Counted from the stretch's first letter, positions 18,425 to 26,962 are shown. The stretch is 64,000 bases of DNA from Bacillus ndiopicus (GCF_000612805.1 NZ_HG964403.1:682001-746000), one strand, 5' to 3'. A program made the numbers and translations. The notes: a model not told the origin generated them from the letters alone.

Positions 18425-19528
18425 ATGGGGATTTTTAAACAACTAGGCTTACGTGAAATTATTAATGCCAGCGGTAAAATGACGGCGCTTGGGGCGTCAG
18501 CAGTGACAGATGAGATTGCGCAGGCTTTAAAGGATGCTGCGCAAGATTATGTAGATATTGATGAGTTGATGGAGTTTACTGGAAAGGTCATTGCCGAAAG
18601 CACAGGTGCTGAAGATGGCTGCCCAACATGTGGAGCAGCGGCAGGTATTGCGATTTCGATAGCGGCAGTAATTGCAGGTAAAAACTTATCACTAATTGAA
18701 CGCATTCCAAATACAGTAGGGCTGCGCAATGAAATCATTGTTCAAAAAGGTCAGCTTGTTCATTTTGGTGCAAGCATTGGGCAAATGATTCAAATTGGTG
18801 GTGGGCAAGTTGTAGAAGTAGGGCAAGCAAATAAAGTGGAAAAAGAACATATTGAGCAAGCGATTACAGATAAAACAGCCGCACTGCTTTATATTAAATC
18901 ACACCATGCTGTGCAAAAGGGGATGCAATCCATCAAGGCGATGATGGAAGTAGCACAGGACCACGGGCTACCATTTATTATTGATGCAGCAGCAGAGGAG
19001 GATTTTCAAAAATATATCTCGATGGGCGCAGATATAGTGATTTATAGTGGTGGCAAAGCATTAGAAGGGCCAACATCAGGTTTGATTTGTGGGAAGAAAG
19101 AGCTAATGGAAGCATGTCGTATGCAGTACAAAGGTGTTGGCCGCCCAATGAAAGTTGGGAAAGAAGCAATGGCTGGTTTAATTACAGCATTGCGCCAGTA
19201 TCCATCAAAAACGTCAAATGCAGAGCAGCAAATAGCGCGTATGACTCATTTATGTAATAGGCTAGAAGCGATTCAGGGCTTAACTTGCTCAATTAAACAA
19301 GACGAAGCAGGAAGAGAAATTTATCGCGCGCAAATTCATGTAGATGAAAAAAAGACAGGTCTTTCTGCTGAAAGGTTGTTGCATTTGCTTGAGGCGGGCA
19401 ATCCAGCAATTTATTTACGCCATCATTATGTAAATGTAGGTATTTTATCTGTTGATCCTCGCCCATTATTAGATGGGCAGGAGGATATTATTGCTGATGA
19501 AATTATTCGAATTGTAGCAGGAGGTTGA
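18425..19528 (+). CDS. dgaE: DgaE-family PLP-dependent ammonia-lyase
   Basis: A 367-residue fold-type I PLP enzyme related to SelA and glucosaminate-6-phosphate ammonia-lyase. PLP-binding K211 lies in IYSGGKALEGP, the cofactor Asp D187 in FIIDAAAEED, and GCPTCGAAAGIAI (66-78) is a family landmark. In Salmonella DgaE converts D-glucosaminate-6-phosphate to 2-keto-3-deoxygluconate-6-phosphate plus ammonia. The same chemistry is expected here, though the exact amino sugar acid may differ. It is followed immediately by the aldolase gene. Confidence 0.87.
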   Translation: MGIFKQLGLREIINASGKMTALGASAVTDEIAQALKDAAQDYVDIDELMEFTGKVIAESTGAEDGCPTCGAAAGIAISIAAVIAGKNLSLIERIPNTVGLRNEIIVQKGQLVHFGASIGQMIQIGGGQVVEVGQANKVEKEHIEQAITDKTAALLYIKSHHAVQKGMQSIKAMMEVAQDHGLPFIIDAAAEEDFQKYISMGADIVIYSGGKALEGPTSGLICGKKELMEACRMQYKGVGRPMKVGKEAMAGLITALRQYPSKTSNAEQQIARMTHLCNRLEAIQGLTCSIKQDEAGREIYRAQIHVDEKKTGLSAERLLHLLEAGNPAIYLRHHYVNVGILSVDPRPLLDGQEDIIADEIIRIVAGG

Positions 19529-19533
19529 GCAAA

Positions 19534-20253
19534 TTGAATTTGCAGCATAAAGTCATTTTTAATGTACTAGCGAAAGATGTAGACAATGCAAAAGAATTAA
19601 CGGCAGTAGCAGGTGAACGTGTATTAGTCGGTGTGATGGTGAAGGATTTCCCGACTGAGGAAGCGGCTATTAAGCAAGTGCAATCCTTCCAAGAGAATGG
19701 TGTATTGGTTTCTGTAGGCTTAGGTGCGGCTGATCCTGCAATGTGGAAAAAAGTAGCGGATGTTTCTGCTGCAACAAAGCCTGATCATATTAATCAAATT
19801 TTCCCAGCGGCAGGCTATACGCTTGGACGCATGGAGCAACTGGCAGAGCAGCCTGTAGTCAATGCAGTTATTGAGCCTACGGGTACACCAGGTAAAGTAT
19901 ATATTTCAACAGGACCAAATAGCTCAGCTAATCGAGAAGCCATTTCCTGTGAGATGGCTGCCAACATGCTAGCTGAAATAGGGATTCATTCAGTAAAATT
20001 CTACCCAATCGAGGGGGAAAAAAGATTAGCTGAGGTTGCGGCAATGGCACAGGCAGCAGTAAAGGCAGGCTTGAAAATTTTTGAGCCAACAGGCGGTATT
20101 ACTGTAGAAAACGTCTATAATATCGTGAAAACATGCTTAGATAACGGCGTTGAAACGGTTATCCCTCATCTTTATACATCCTTGATTGATAAGGCAACAG
20201 GTAAAACAGAGGTTGAAAAAATCCAGCAACTGCTTGAAATGCAGTGGGATTGA
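19534..20253 (+). CDS. dgaF: KDGP aldolase (DgaF family)
   Basis: A 239-residue TIM-barrel aldolase expected to cleave 2-keto-3-deoxy-6-phosphogluconate to pyruvate and glyceraldehyde-3-phosphate. The SVKFYPIEGEKR segment holds the candidate Schiff-base lysine and IFEPTGGITVENV is the phosphate-binding end. The TTG at 19534 was chosen because AGGAGG ends 9 nt before it; the TTG at 19525 overlaps the dgaE stop and has no usable spacing. Last gene of the operon; its products enter glycolysis and the PDH or pyruvate carboxylase reactions encoded elsewhere in the window. Confidence 0.88.
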   Translation: MNLQHKVIFNVLAKDVDNAKELTAVAGERVLVGVMVKDFPTEEAAIKQVQSFQENGVLVSVGLGAADPAMWKKVADVSAATKPDHINQIFPAAGYTLGRMEQLAEQPVVNAVIEPTGTPGKVYISTGPNSSANREAISCEMAANMLAEIGIHSVKFYPIEGEKRLAEVAAMAQAAVKAGLKIFEPTGGITVENVYNIVKTCLDNGVETVIPHLYTSLIDKATGKTEVEKIQQLLEMQWD

Positions 20254-20510
20254 TTATAGAGGATGTAGAAGTAGGTAATGAATGTATGCTTAAATAAAAG
20301 TTATTTTAATGTATATTGGCATACAGATGGAGAAGAAAAAAGAAAAGAGTATAATATAGGCCAATCATTAAGATTTATTAAATAATTTATGTGTAAAGTT
20401 TATAAAAAGAGACTTGGAGTTTTAAAGGCAATAGAATACTCGTTTAGTGTTGTCATTTTTTAAATTAAAAATTATTTAGTTTATGCTTTAATTAGAATCA
20501 TCAAATTAGC

Positions 20511-20600
20511 CAATTGATTGGGAATTGGCTATGATATGTTAATAGTTTATGTTAAGAAATCTCTTTAAAGTGATTGTGTATGACTTTAAAGGGATTTTCT
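20511..20600. other. Intergenic region with two hairpins and possible gene remnants (20254-20894)
   Basis: This 641-bp AT-rich stretch has no convincing gene. It holds the hairpin AGCCAATT / AATTGGCT (20511-20531) and a 15-bp hairpin at 20557-20571 pairing with 20583-20597 (AAATCTCTTTAAAGT), which may terminate the upstream operon. A 35-codon frame at 20278-20385 (containing YFNVYWHTDGEEKRKEYN) and a short frame near 20820-20880 look like protein fragments without good ribosome binding sites. They suggest decayed genes at this edge of the accessory operon. Confidence 0.45.
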
Positions 20601-20875
20601 ATATCATTTAAAAAATAGGGATATCTCATGACAATAATATATAGGATTATTGTTTTTTCATTATACTTATTGGCACATTTTTTCTAAATATAATAATTTC
20701 CATAATCGCTTAAAAGGGTGGTTGGAACGTTTTCGAGGAGGAGGAACTTATTATTTGGACATTGGTTCCGTTCGTTGGAAAAAGGAGAGACTTGGCATTT
20801 GATAAATGAGTAGAACAAATGCTTATTTTAGCGTGTCAAAAATCTAATTATACAACGGTTGAAAGGCTAAGAAGC

Positions 20876-20911
20876 GCATAAAAAACAACTTGAATTAGTC
20901 CAAGTTGTTTT
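20876..20911 (-). terminator. Terminator of the DinB-family gene
   Basis: AAAACAACTTG (20882-20892) and its complement (20901-20911) form a stem whose loop contains the stop codon of the minus-strand gene. A TTTTTTATGCGC tail follows on the minus strand. Confidence 0.8.
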
Positions 20912-21392
20912 CCTTTAGGAATTGTATAATTTGTCCTTTATGGTGATTATCGTGGTCTGTAAATTCCTTGACAATATATATAAGTGAGTAAGGTGTCAAA
21001 GTATGGGGACAATGAGATACACCATTTGCAGTTAATGGTTTGTTTAAATTTTTAGTTGGTAGTTCGTTAAGTTCTTTCACAAGTAGTTCCCTAGTATCTT
21101 TTGCTTCTTTAAGTAATTTTGACTGTGATATGCCTGATTTTGCGTAATCAGATGCTTTTTTATTATAGAAATCAAAATCTGGAAACTCCATTCCAATTTC
21201 GTCCCTTACTGATGGGATGACTCCGGATAAAAGGTGTTTATCCCAATTTGTAATATGGGCTATTATTTCACTTACAGACCATTTACCTTTGGCTATTGGT
21301 GTAGACCATAATGTTTCATCCATATTTTCTAATGTAATTAACCAAGATGAATAATTATTAAAATCTTTAATTATTTTTATTTCTTCACTCAT
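20895..21392 (-). CDS. DinB/DfsB-family protein
   Basis: A 165-residue four-helix-bundle protein of the DinB-like metalloenzyme superfamily. It shows the KWSVSEIIAHITNWD helix and the late DHDNHHKGQI segment, which supply the three-His metal site of the family (His in IIAHI and two in DHDNHH). Members include thiol transferases and self-resistance hydrolases; the substrate here is unknown. The ATG at 21392 follows GGGGGA by 7 nt; the ATG at 21407 used in longer models overlaps that ribosome binding site. It is monocistronic. Confidence 0.82.
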   Translation of the reverse strand: MSEEIKIIKDFNNYSSWLITLENMDETLWSTPIAKGKWSVSEIIAHITNWDKHLLSGVIPSVRDEIGMEFPDFDFYNKKASDYAKSGISQSKLLKEAKDTRELLVKELNELPTKNLNKPLTANGVSHCPHTLTPYSLIYIVKEFTDHDNHHKGQIIQFLKENNLD

Positions 21393-21692
21393 TTTTATTT
21401 CCCCCATTCCTATGTTAATTAAGAATATTATAACATAAAATCACATTCTAATAAAACGTACGTTCTTATATTTATGCTGAAAAAAAGGGTTTTTTAGAAA
21501 ACAGCCTTTCTAAAAATATGTATTCTTCCTTAAAATGTACTTCCTTCAGCCTGAAATGACAGTAATCTTTCAGTAAGGAAAAATAAACTCTTGGAAAATA
21601 TCTTTTTTGTTGTTTTAATCTATACTGAGTATTTAGCTATTTCCTTCTTCGTATATAAGAAAATTACAAAATATTGATTACTGAGGTATGGG

Positions 21693-21842
21693 ATGATAGG
21701 TTTGCGGGTATTGACCATTGTTTTAGGTATTGCCATTTTTCTTATAGGATATTTTGCGCCAGTGAACTTTCTGTACACACTCCCTATAGCAGCTGTGATG
21801 GTTTTGATTGGGGTATTTTTTATAAAAAATAAAGTGAAATAG
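21693..21842 (+). CDS. Small two-helix membrane protein (49 aa)
   Basis: A 49-residue frame with ATG preceded by GAGGTATGGG and two hydrophobic helices (about 5-21 and 27-43) separated by APVNFLYT, ending in the basic tail KNKVK. The clean membrane pattern, ribosome binding site and position 50 bp before the next lipoprotein gene support a real small gene. Function is unknown. In the roughly 300 bp upstream (21393-21692) I see only AT-rich sequence and no clear promoter. Confidence 0.55.
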   Translation: MIGLRVLTIVLGIAIFLIGYFAPVNFLYTLPIAAVMVLIGVFFIKNKVK

Positions 21843-21892
21843 TAATTAGGGGATTGATGAGTATTTTTTTAGAAAGCAGGAAGATCTATTAT

Positions 21893-22336
21893 ATGAAAAA
21901 AAGATATTTAGCTATTTTTACATTAGTAATAGTTCTATTAGTTGGTTGTGCAACAAAGGAAACAATTATTGATACAAGTGATATTAATATTTCTTTGCTT
22001 GAAGAAAGTAAGGATGAATTAGATGGAAAACGCTATATTTTTCGCGTAGCAAACAATACAGAGCAGTCGCTAGAAGCACTTGTACTTTATTGGGAGTATC
22101 CAGGATTAGCTACAGAAGATGAGAGCTATCGACTTGTTAGTGTGAGTGAGAATACGAGTGTCGTTGAACAGCTTGGAGTTGGGCAACAAATAGATTTTCA
22201 GCTTCATATTCCTAAAGAAGAGGGCTTTTTGAGCGATTATCCTATCGATATTGATAATCCATCTCTTATTGCAGCAGGCTTTGTGCAAAATCAAGAAATT
22301 CAGTTAATTATAGCTGTTGATAAATTAATCGAATAA
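21893..22336 (+). CDS. Hypothetical lipoprotein
   Basis: A 147-residue exported lipoprotein. The signal MKKRYLAIFTLVIVLLVGC has a lipobox LVGC with the lipid-modified Cys at 19, followed by a mainly beta-stranded domain containing YIFRVANNTEQSLEALVLYW and EQLGVGQQIDFQLHIPKEEG. This resembles small immunoglobulin-like extracellular domains, but no family is recognised. The start was placed at the ATG before KKRYLAIF, with AGGAAG 9 nt upstream. The in-frame upstream start at 21854 would add 13 residues in front of a typical signal peptide. The next gene follows after 48 bp. Confidence 0.72.
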   Translation: MKKRYLAIFTLVIVLLVGCATKETIIDTSDINISLLEESKDELDGKRYIFRVANNTEQSLEALVLYWEYPGLATEDESYRLVSVSENTSVVEQLGVGQQIDFQLHIPKEEGFLSDYPIDIDNPSLIAAGFVQNQEIQLIIAVDKLIE

Positions 22337-22384
22337 TGCTGCGAAATTCCCTTTTGTTGTTTCGTTAAAAAGAGGAAATGTATT

Positions 22385-22651
22385 TTGAAAAAACAAAGTA
22401 AATTAAAAAATGGGTTACTATTTACGCTTGTGACAGTAGCATTAGTCTTTCTTTACCATGGCATCTATATTCAACGAGGAAATAAGACAATTTGGTGGAA
22501 TCAATCCATTTGGGTGATAGTTTTACTAGGAAGTTGTTTCTTAGTTATGGCGATTAACAACTTTATAATGAAAAAATATATTATGCTCTATCTTTGTACA
22601 GGGGCATATATTGCTTACATATTAATGATTATTTTGAAAATCATATTTTGA
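22385..22651 (+). CDS. Hypothetical small membrane protein (88 aa)
   Basis: An 88-residue protein starting at TTG with AGAGGA upstream. It has a basic N-terminus (KKQSKLK) and three hydrophobic segments (about 9-26, 38-56 and 62-86). No family is recognised. It is probably cotranscribed with the preceding lipoprotein and ends at a hairpin of the dispersed GGCTGT type. Confidence 0.65.
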   Translation: MKKQSKLKNGLLFTLVTVALVFLYHGIYIQRGNKTIWWNQSIWVIVLLGSCFLVMAINNFIMKKYIMLYLCTGAYIAYILMIILKIIF

Positions 22652-22659
22652 TAGAAGGT

Positions 22660-22705
22660 GACTGTCAGAAAATGTGGTTGTTAACCTATTTTCCAACAGC
22701 CTTTT
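22660..22705 (+). terminator. Degenerate hairpin terminator
   Basis: GACTGTCAGAAAAT (22660-22673) pairs with ATTTTCCAACAGCC (22688-22701) with three mismatches, followed by TTTTATTG. It belongs by sequence to the GGCTGTYRGGAAA hairpin family of this window. Confidence 0.6.
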
Positions 22706-22728
22706 ATTGATATTATCGCAAGTGAAAA

Positions 22729-23610
22729 TTATTGAAGCCCTTGCTTTTTAAATAGCTCCACAAAATTTTGAGCTGTTTTAGATAAATAATGATTTTTCAG
22801 CCAAATTAGACCGACTGAGGAAGCAAGGGAGCTACTGTCGATTTTATAGGTATAGATGTTATTTAAATGATGTTGTTTTAACACTGATTCTGGTACGATT
22901 GCTGTGCCAAAATTTGCTTCGACTAGCTTGAGTAGCAAAGTAATATCCGAGCATTCACTAATAATATTTGGTTGTATTTGCTGGCGAGAGAAGGCTTCCC
23001 AAATTAAATAATGTAAACCCAACCCTTCAGTGCTTGGTAAAATTAGCGATTCTTGTTGGATATCTATTAAAGAGATTTCCTCATGAAGGGGAAATTGCTT
23101 CTGGCTTGTAATAAAATAAAAAGGCTCTGTGTAGAGATGAACGACTGAAAAATCCTCAAGCTCTAATGGTAGCCGAATGAAGGCGAGCTCAACATGGCGT
23201 TCCCGCACAAGCCGACATAGGTACGCAGATTCATTTTGCTGAATTTTGTACGTCACATTTGGATAGAGCTGTTTAAATTGCTGAAGTACATCACTCAGCT
23301 TTGAAACGGATAATGTATTCACGCCAATTTTTAATATGCCGCTGCCTCCATTCCCAATTTCTTTTACTTCTGCTTGAGCCTCCTCCATTAGCTGCGTCAT
23401 TTGCAGTGCATATTTATATAAAGTTTTCCCAGCCTCAGTTACTTCAAAAAAGCGCCCGTTACGTTCAATTAATTTAGCATCAAGCTCCTGCTCCATTGCC
23501 TTTAAATGTTGGCTTAATGGTGGCTGCGATATGTGAAGTCTTTCAGCAGCAGCTGAAATTTTTTGTTCCTCTACAATAGCAATAAAATAGCGTAGTTGTC
23601 GAATATCCAT
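22729..23610 (-). CDS. LysR-family transcriptional regulator
   Basis: A 293-residue LysR regulator. The N-terminal winged helix contains the typical MDIRQLRYFIAIVEEQKISAA region (residues 1-21; LRYFIAIVEE and AERLHISQPPLSQHL are the core), and a periplasmic-binding-type effector domain spans about 90-290. The ATG follows AAGGAGG. It is divergent from the ankyrin lipoprotein and the two amidohydrolase genes, with a 120-140 bp shared control region, so it is the likely effector-dependent regulator of that cluster. The effector is unknown. Confidence 0.92.
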   Translation of the reverse strand: MDIRQLRYFIAIVEEQKISAAAERLHISQPPLSQHLKAMEQELDAKLIERNGRFFEVTEAGKTLYKYALQMTQLMEEAQAEVKEIGNGGSGILKIGVNTLSVSKLSDVLQQFKQLYPNVTYKIQQNESAYLCRLVRERHVELAFIRLPLELEDFSVVHLYTEPFYFITSQKQFPLHEEISLIDIQQESLILPSTEGLGLHYLIWEAFSRQQIQPNIISECSDITLLLKLVEANFGTAIVPESVLKQHHLNNIYTYKIDSSSLASSVGLIWLKNHYLSKTAQNFVELFKKQGLQ

Positions 23611-23749
23611 CGTACATTTCCTCCTTTATATAGCTAAATCTTAAGTGAAATTAATTTATTTAATATTTTTCATATAGTTCATTCCATGCTAGCATATTTA
23701 GTAAGAAATATAAAAGGGGGTATTAGCAATCATTAAAACTCAAGCGATT

Positions 23750-24436
23750 GTGCTAGCGTCATTTATGATGATGACTGCATGTCAGCAAAAGGAAATAGTC
23801 ACATACGAGCTTGAAGGACAAAATGAAGCAAAGCAGGTGGAGACGATGGGGCAGCAATTAATTAAATATGCAGAGCAAGGGGATATAAAAGAGGCTTTAG
23901 CATTATTAGAAACAAGCATTAATATTAATGAACAAGATATGAATGGAAGAACTGCTGTTATGGCAGCGACATATAACAACCAAGTAGAAATGGTGGAATT
24001 ATTAATTGAGTATGGTGCAGATATTAATATTCGCGATAAACAATTAAATAATGTCTTATTGTATGCTGGAGCATCAGGCTATTTGCCAATTGTTAAGCTT
24101 GCACTTGAGGCAGGTGCAGATACAAAGCTTACGAATCGCTTTGGTGGTATCGCTATTATTCCTGCATCTGAACGAGGGCATGTAGAGGTGGTTAAAGAGC
24201 TACTTGAAAATAGTGATACGAATGTAAACCATATTAATAATTTGCATTGGACAGCGTTAATGGAAGCAGTAATTTTAGGTGATGGTGGTAAACGCCATCA
24301 GCAAATTGTTCAATTGCTTATTGAACATGGAGCGGATATTACGATTGCGGATGCACAGGGGGTTACGCCACTACAACACGCACGTAAGCTAGGTTTTACA
24401 GAAATTGAAAAAATATTAACAGCAGCAGGAGAGTGA
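23750..24436 (+). CDS. Ankyrin-repeat lipoprotein (start codon uncertain)
   Basis: The protein has five or so ankyrin repeats, for example MNGRTAVMAATYNNQVEMVELL then IEYGADINIRDKQ, between about residue 50 and the end. It begins with a lipoprotein-like FMMMTACQQ. From the first standard start (GTG at 23750) the signal peptide has only 10 residues and no positive charge. In-frame codons ATC (23729) and ATT (23732) would give IKTQAIVLASFMMMTAC, a normal signal, 8-11 nt behind AAAAGGGGG. The real start is therefore probably a rare ATT/ATC or a mutated ATG. It probably lies on the outer membrane face and mediates protein contacts. The next gene follows after 4 bp. Confidence 0.8.
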   Translation: MLASFMMMTACQQKEIVTYELEGQNEAKQVETMGQQLIKYAEQGDIKEALALLETSININEQDMNGRTAVMAATYNNQVEMVELLIEYGADINIRDKQLNNVLLYAGASGYLPIVKLALEAGADTKLTNRFGGIAIIPASERGHVEVVKELLENSDTNVNHINNLHWTALMEAVILGDGGKRHQQIVQLLIEHGADITIADAQGVTPLQHARKLGFTEIEKILTAAGE

Positions 24437-24440
24437 AAAA

Positions 24441-25670
24441 ATGAATAGCACAGCTTATTGGTTAACAAATGTTCGTTTAGAGGAAGGCTATCATTATGAA
24501 AATGGCACAGTAATTGCAACGAAAACAGGACTTTATAATCTTCATATTGAAGACGGAACAATAAAGGAAATTACTGCAGTGGGTGAGCCATTATCAACAA
24601 GCTTACCACAGCACGATGTGGAAAAGCGCTTAATGTTACCATCGTTTAGAGATATGCATATCCATCTTGATAAAACGTATTATGGTGGCGATTGGAAAGC
24701 ACCTTCTATTCCAACAAAAGGGATTATCACGCGTATTGAGGAAGAGCAGGAGCTACTACCACGCTTATTACCGGTAGCACAGCAACGAGCTGAAAAGCTG
24801 ATGGATTTATTATTAAGCGCAGGTACAACACATATTCGTTCACATGTGAATATCGACCCTACGATCGGCTTAAAAAATTTAGAGGCAACTTTGCGTGCAG
24901 TTGAGAATTATAAAAATAAAGCGTTTGTTGAAATCGTAGCATTTCCTCAGCGTGGTTTATTACGTAGCGATTCAGTTGCGCTTGTAAGAGAGGCAATGAA
25001 AAACGGTGCCGCATTAGTTGGTGGTGTAGATCCAGCCACGATGGATGGCGATGTTGAACGATCTTTACAAACTGTGATGGATATTGCGGTAGAGGCGAAT
25101 GCTAATATCGATTTACATATTCATGATGGTGGACATTTAGGTATTTATACGTTTAAACGTTTAGCAGCATTAACAGAGGAAGCAGGCTGGCAAGGTCGAG
25201 TAACGATTAGCCATGCGTTAGCACTTGCAGATATTCCGTTAACAGAGGCAAGTGAAGTGGCAGAAATGCTAGCACAGCAACGTATTTCAATCGCTTCGTC
25301 TGTTCCACTTGGACATACGATTCCGATTCCAATGTTAAAGGAAAAAGGAGTAGAGGTGTTCCTAGGAGACGATAGCATTATCGACCATTGGTCACCATTT
25401 GGTAAAGGGGATAGCTTGGAAAAGGCGAGCACTTTAGCAGAGCGTTTCCGATTAAGCAATGAGTATTCACTTGGACAAACTTTAGGTCATATTACAGGTG
25501 GTATTACACCACTTAATGAAGAAGGGCAACGTGTGTGGCCAAATGTCAACGATGTAGCAAACTTCGTATTAGTAGATGCAAGCTGTTCAGCAGAGGCAGT
25601 AGCACGTAGAAGTAATCGAGCAGCTGTTGTATATAAAGGTTCTTTAGTAGCAGGCACGCTGTTGAAATAA
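24441..25670 (+). CDS. Amidohydrolase, cytosine deaminase-like (paralog 1)
   Basis: A 409-residue TIM-barrel amidohydrolase of the cytosine deaminase/N-isopropylammelide hydrolase group. Metal ligands are H73 and H75 in MHIHLDKT, a His in DLHIHDGG, a His in ISHALA and a late Asp in FLGDDSIIDHW. The last segment, DHWSPFGKGD, is a family landmark. It likely deaminates or hydrolyses a heterocyclic amine; the substrate is unknown. It starts 4 bp after the ankyrin gene and is 15 bp upstream of a close paralog. AGCAGGAGAG precedes the ATG. Confidence 0.88.
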   Translation: MNSTAYWLTNVRLEEGYHYENGTVIATKTGLYNLHIEDGTIKEITAVGEPLSTSLPQHDVEKRLMLPSFRDMHIHLDKTYYGGDWKAPSIPTKGIITRIEEEQELLPRLLPVAQQRAEKLMDLLLSAGTTHIRSHVNIDPTIGLKNLEATLRAVENYKNKAFVEIVAFPQRGLLRSDSVALVREAMKNGAALVGGVDPATMDGDVERSLQTVMDIAVEANANIDLHIHDGGHLGIYTFKRLAALTEEAGWQGRVTISHALALADIPLTEASEVAEMLAQQRISIASSVPLGHTIPIPMLKEKGVEVFLGDDSIIDHWSPFGKGDSLEKASTLAERFRLSNEYSLGQTLGHITGGITPLNEEGQRVWPNVNDVANFVLVDASCSAEAVARRSNRAAVVYKGSLVAGTLLK

Positions 25671-25685
25671 GGGAGGATAAGGAAA

Positions 25686-26894
25686 ATGACATATTGGTTA
25701 ACGAACGCATTATTAGAAACAGGCTATGAAATGGATGGCGAAACGGTAATTAGTACGAAAACAGCTAGTTTTCATTTATTAATAGAGAATGAGCAAATCG
25801 CAAAAATCGTGCCAGCAAATGAAGCATTAACGGATAACTTACCACAAAAGGATGCTAAAAACTTATTAGTATTGCCTTCATTTGTAGAAAAGCATTGTCA
25901 TTTAGACAAAACATTGCTAGGTGATGATTGGCGTGCTGTTACGCCAACGAAAGATATTTTCGGACGTTTCGAAGTGGAAAAAACAGTGCTACCTACACTG
26001 CGTACATCGACACAGGAGCGCGCGGAAATTTTACTCGCACGTTATGTACAATACGGCGTGACACACGTTCGTACACATGTTGATATTTATCCAGAAGTTG
26101 GGTTAAAAAATTTAGAACAAGTACAAATAGCGTTACAAACATTTGAAGGGAAGCTATCAAATGAAATCGTAGCATTCCCACAACATGGCTTATTACGTAC
26201 AGATGCCAAAGAGCTAGTGCGTGAAGCGTTACGACAAGGTGCAGGGCTAGTTGGTGGTGTAGACCCAGCAATGGTAGATGGCGATATTGAGCGTTCATTG
26301 CAGGAGATGGTGGAGCTTGCGGTAGAAGGCAATGCAGGTATTGATTTGCATTTGCATGATGCAGACCAACTAGGGATTTATACGATTAAACGTTTAGCAC
26401 AGCTAACAATAGAAGCGGGCTTACAAGGGAAAGTAGCAGTGAGCCACGCATTTGCGCTTGGCGATATTTCTCCAGCACAGGCAGAGGGAATGGCGGAGCT
26501 TTTAGCGAATGCAGGTATGTCGATTATTACAAGTGCACCGATTGGTCGCAACTTCCCACCTGTTGGTTTACTTCATAAAAAAGGTGTGAATGTAGCAGTA
26601 GGCTGCGATAATATTTTTGATTCATGGTCACCATTCGGTAATGGCGATGTTTTAGAGCGTGCAGGTCGTCTAGCACAGCTTTCAAGATGGTCACATGAAC
26701 GTGCATTAGCAGAAACACTACAATTTATCACAGATGGTATTAAGCCTTTGGATGATAAAGGACAGCAAGTTTGGCCAAAGGTTGGCGATGCTGCAAATAT
26801 GGTGCTTGTGGAAGCATCATGCTCTGCTGAAGCGATTGCAAGAACGTCGAAGCGAGTAGCTACAATTTATAAAGGAAATGTCGTAGCGGAATAA
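25686..26894 (+). CDS. Amidohydrolase, cytosine deaminase-like (paralog 2)
   Basis: A 402-residue paralog of the preceding gene with the same start (YWLTN), order and motifs: H70 and H72 in KHCHLDKT, His in DLHLHDAD, VSHAFAL, and GCDNIFDSWSPFGNGD. Differences cluster in the active-site loops (HDGG versus HDAD, GDDSIIDHW versus GCDNIFDSW). This points to divergent substrate preference or a hetero-oligomer after tandem duplication. GGGAGG lies 7-8 nt upstream. It is the last gene of the LysR-linked cluster and ends at a bidirectional terminator. Confidence 0.88.
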   Translation: MTYWLTNALLETGYEMDGETVISTKTASFHLLIENEQIAKIVPANEALTDNLPQKDAKNLLVLPSFVEKHCHLDKTLLGDDWRAVTPTKDIFGRFEVEKTVLPTLRTSTQERAEILLARYVQYGVTHVRTHVDIYPEVGLKNLEQVQIALQTFEGKLSNEIVAFPQHGLLRTDAKELVREALRQGAGLVGGVDPAMVDGDIERSLQEMVELAVEGNAGIDLHLHDADQLGIYTIKRLAQLTIEAGLQGKVAVSHAFALGDISPAQAEGMAELLANAGMSIITSAPIGRNFPPVGLLHKKGVNVAVGCDNIFDSWSPFGNGDVLERAGRLAQLSRWSHERALAETLQFITDGIKPLDDKGQQVWPKVGDAANMVLVEASCSAEAIARTSKRVATIYKGNVVAE

Positions 26895-26899
26895 GATAA

Positions 26900-26945
26900 A
26901 AAAAGACTAACAACACCAACTTGGTATGTTTGTTAGTCTTTTTTG
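26900..26945. terminator. Bidirectional terminator
   Basis: AAAAGACTAACAA (26901-26913) pairs with TTGTTAGTCTTTT (26930-26942), with T-runs on both strands. It serves the amidohydrolase operon (+) and yktB (-). Confidence 0.88.
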
Positions 26946-26962
26946 CATAGTATATAATAACG

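Noticed and set aside
20278..20385. 35-codon frame containing YWHTDGEEKRKEYN
   Set aside because: Looks like real protein sequence but has no good ribosome binding site and no recognisable parent gene; reported only as a possible remnant.
24441..26894. Assembly duplication of the amidohydrolase gene
   Set aside because: The two copies differ throughout, including active-site loops and length, so they are true diverged paralogs.
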